Source: Smithella sp. (GTDB lineage Bacteria > Desulfobacterota > Syntrophia > Syntrophales > Smithellaceae). From it: DNA of 64,000 nucleotides. Positions 63,901 through 64,000 of the stretch are shown here, one piece after another. Both the position numbers and the translations under genes were made by a program. The notes below the pieces were generated by a model. That model did no database searches. It had not been told where the DNA came from and worked only from the letters and a program-made list of their open reading frames with translations. The DNA is taken from NCBI GenBank assembly GCA_007244375.1, contig SCVW01000034.1, positions 124,001 to 188,000 of the forward strand, in the 5' to 3' direction. Each line of letters starts with the position of its first letter. The first letter of the stretch is position 1.

Positions 63901-64000
63901 GCCTAATCCTGTTTTTCAGGAGCGGAGGACCCAATTTCCCGGGGCGTATCGCTTAGGCGTAGGGTAGCCTCTTCGGCCCGAGCCCTTCAGCTAACTTCGT
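63901..64000 (+). promoter_or_regulatory. ydaO/yuaA-type c-di-AMP riboswitch, 3' end cut by window
   Basis: The order of motifs is that of the ydaO leader: GCCTAATCCTG (P1 strand and start), CAGGAGCGGAGGACCCA, GGGGCG, then GGGTAGCCTCTTCGGCCCGA and CCCTTCAGCTAACTTCGT. The TAGGC that should close the P1 stem lies beyond base 64000. The class binds cyclic di-AMP and usually turns off cell-wall hydrolase, osmolyte or potassium-transport genes. The controlled gene is outside the window, rightward. Confidence 0.82.

Noticed and set aside
1-64000. CRISPR array, tRNA or rRNA genes, IS transposases
   Set aside because: No regularly spaced direct repeats, no tRNA-like cloverleaf signatures (GGTTCGA-type) in intergenic DNA, and no transposase-like frames were seen.

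Overview
The window reads as chromosome from an anaerobic, probably syntrophic deltaproteobacterium of the Syntrophales (Smithella/Syntrophus-like), with part of a filamentous-phage (inovirus) prophage at its left end. The host assignment is inference. It rests on the gene set (indolepyruvate:ferredoxin oxidoreductase, a Liv-type transporter combined with acyl-CoA ligases, a long Re-citrate-synthase-like protein, a c-di-AMP riboswitch) and on moderately AT-rich DNA. No rRNA, tRNA or CRISPR was seen.

Region 1 (1-6637) is an inovirus in the usual order: end of a replication protein, a small Cys protein, ssDNA-binding protein, tiny membrane protein, major coat protein followed by a strong terminator, minor coat proteins, pIII-like adsorption protein, pVI-like DUF2523 protein, secretin, two small proteins and Zot/pI. 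It ends at 6610-6637 in a 28-bp sequence that closely matches a chromosome-dimer-resolution (dif) site. This suggests XerCD-mediated integration and places the window near the replication terminus. Two very similar DUF2845 genes point away from each other on either side of this site and share a 64-bp perfect inverted repeat.

Region 2 (7122-19258) has an AT-rich intergenic stretch, a REC-PAS-HD-GYP protein, an unrecognised exported protein, and a leftward block hom / apgM-type phosphomutase / ybgC / TPR protein / iorA / iorB / cbpA-like dnaJ. Region 3 (19521-36219) is housekeeping: cupin protein, PanE-like reductase, penicillin-acylase-type lipoprotein, recG, purM-purN, an FAD-type oxidoreductase joined to a phosphofructokinase with an altered active-site motif, rpmB, a DUF3857/transglutaminase lipoprotein and recJ.

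Region 4 (36224-45695) is a leftward transport and activation cluster: livK, livG, an acyl-CoA synthetase, livH, livM, livF, and after an interruption a PaaK-like ligase. The interruption holds a nucleotidyltransferase-fold gene with a 56-residue partner, and two palindromic repeat elements that each abut a stop codon. Region 5 (45963-58383) is signalling and DNA uptake: a PilS/PilR-like pair divergent from comEC, then an eight-PAS histidine kinase, a stand-alone receiver and a second REC-PAS-HD-GYP protein. Region 6 (58569-64000) has hisS, an aspS whose sequence suggests a non-discriminating enzyme, a Re-citrate-synthase-like protein fused to a Cache/PDC-like sensor domain, and the 5' part of a ydaO-type c-di-AMP riboswitch cut by the window edge.
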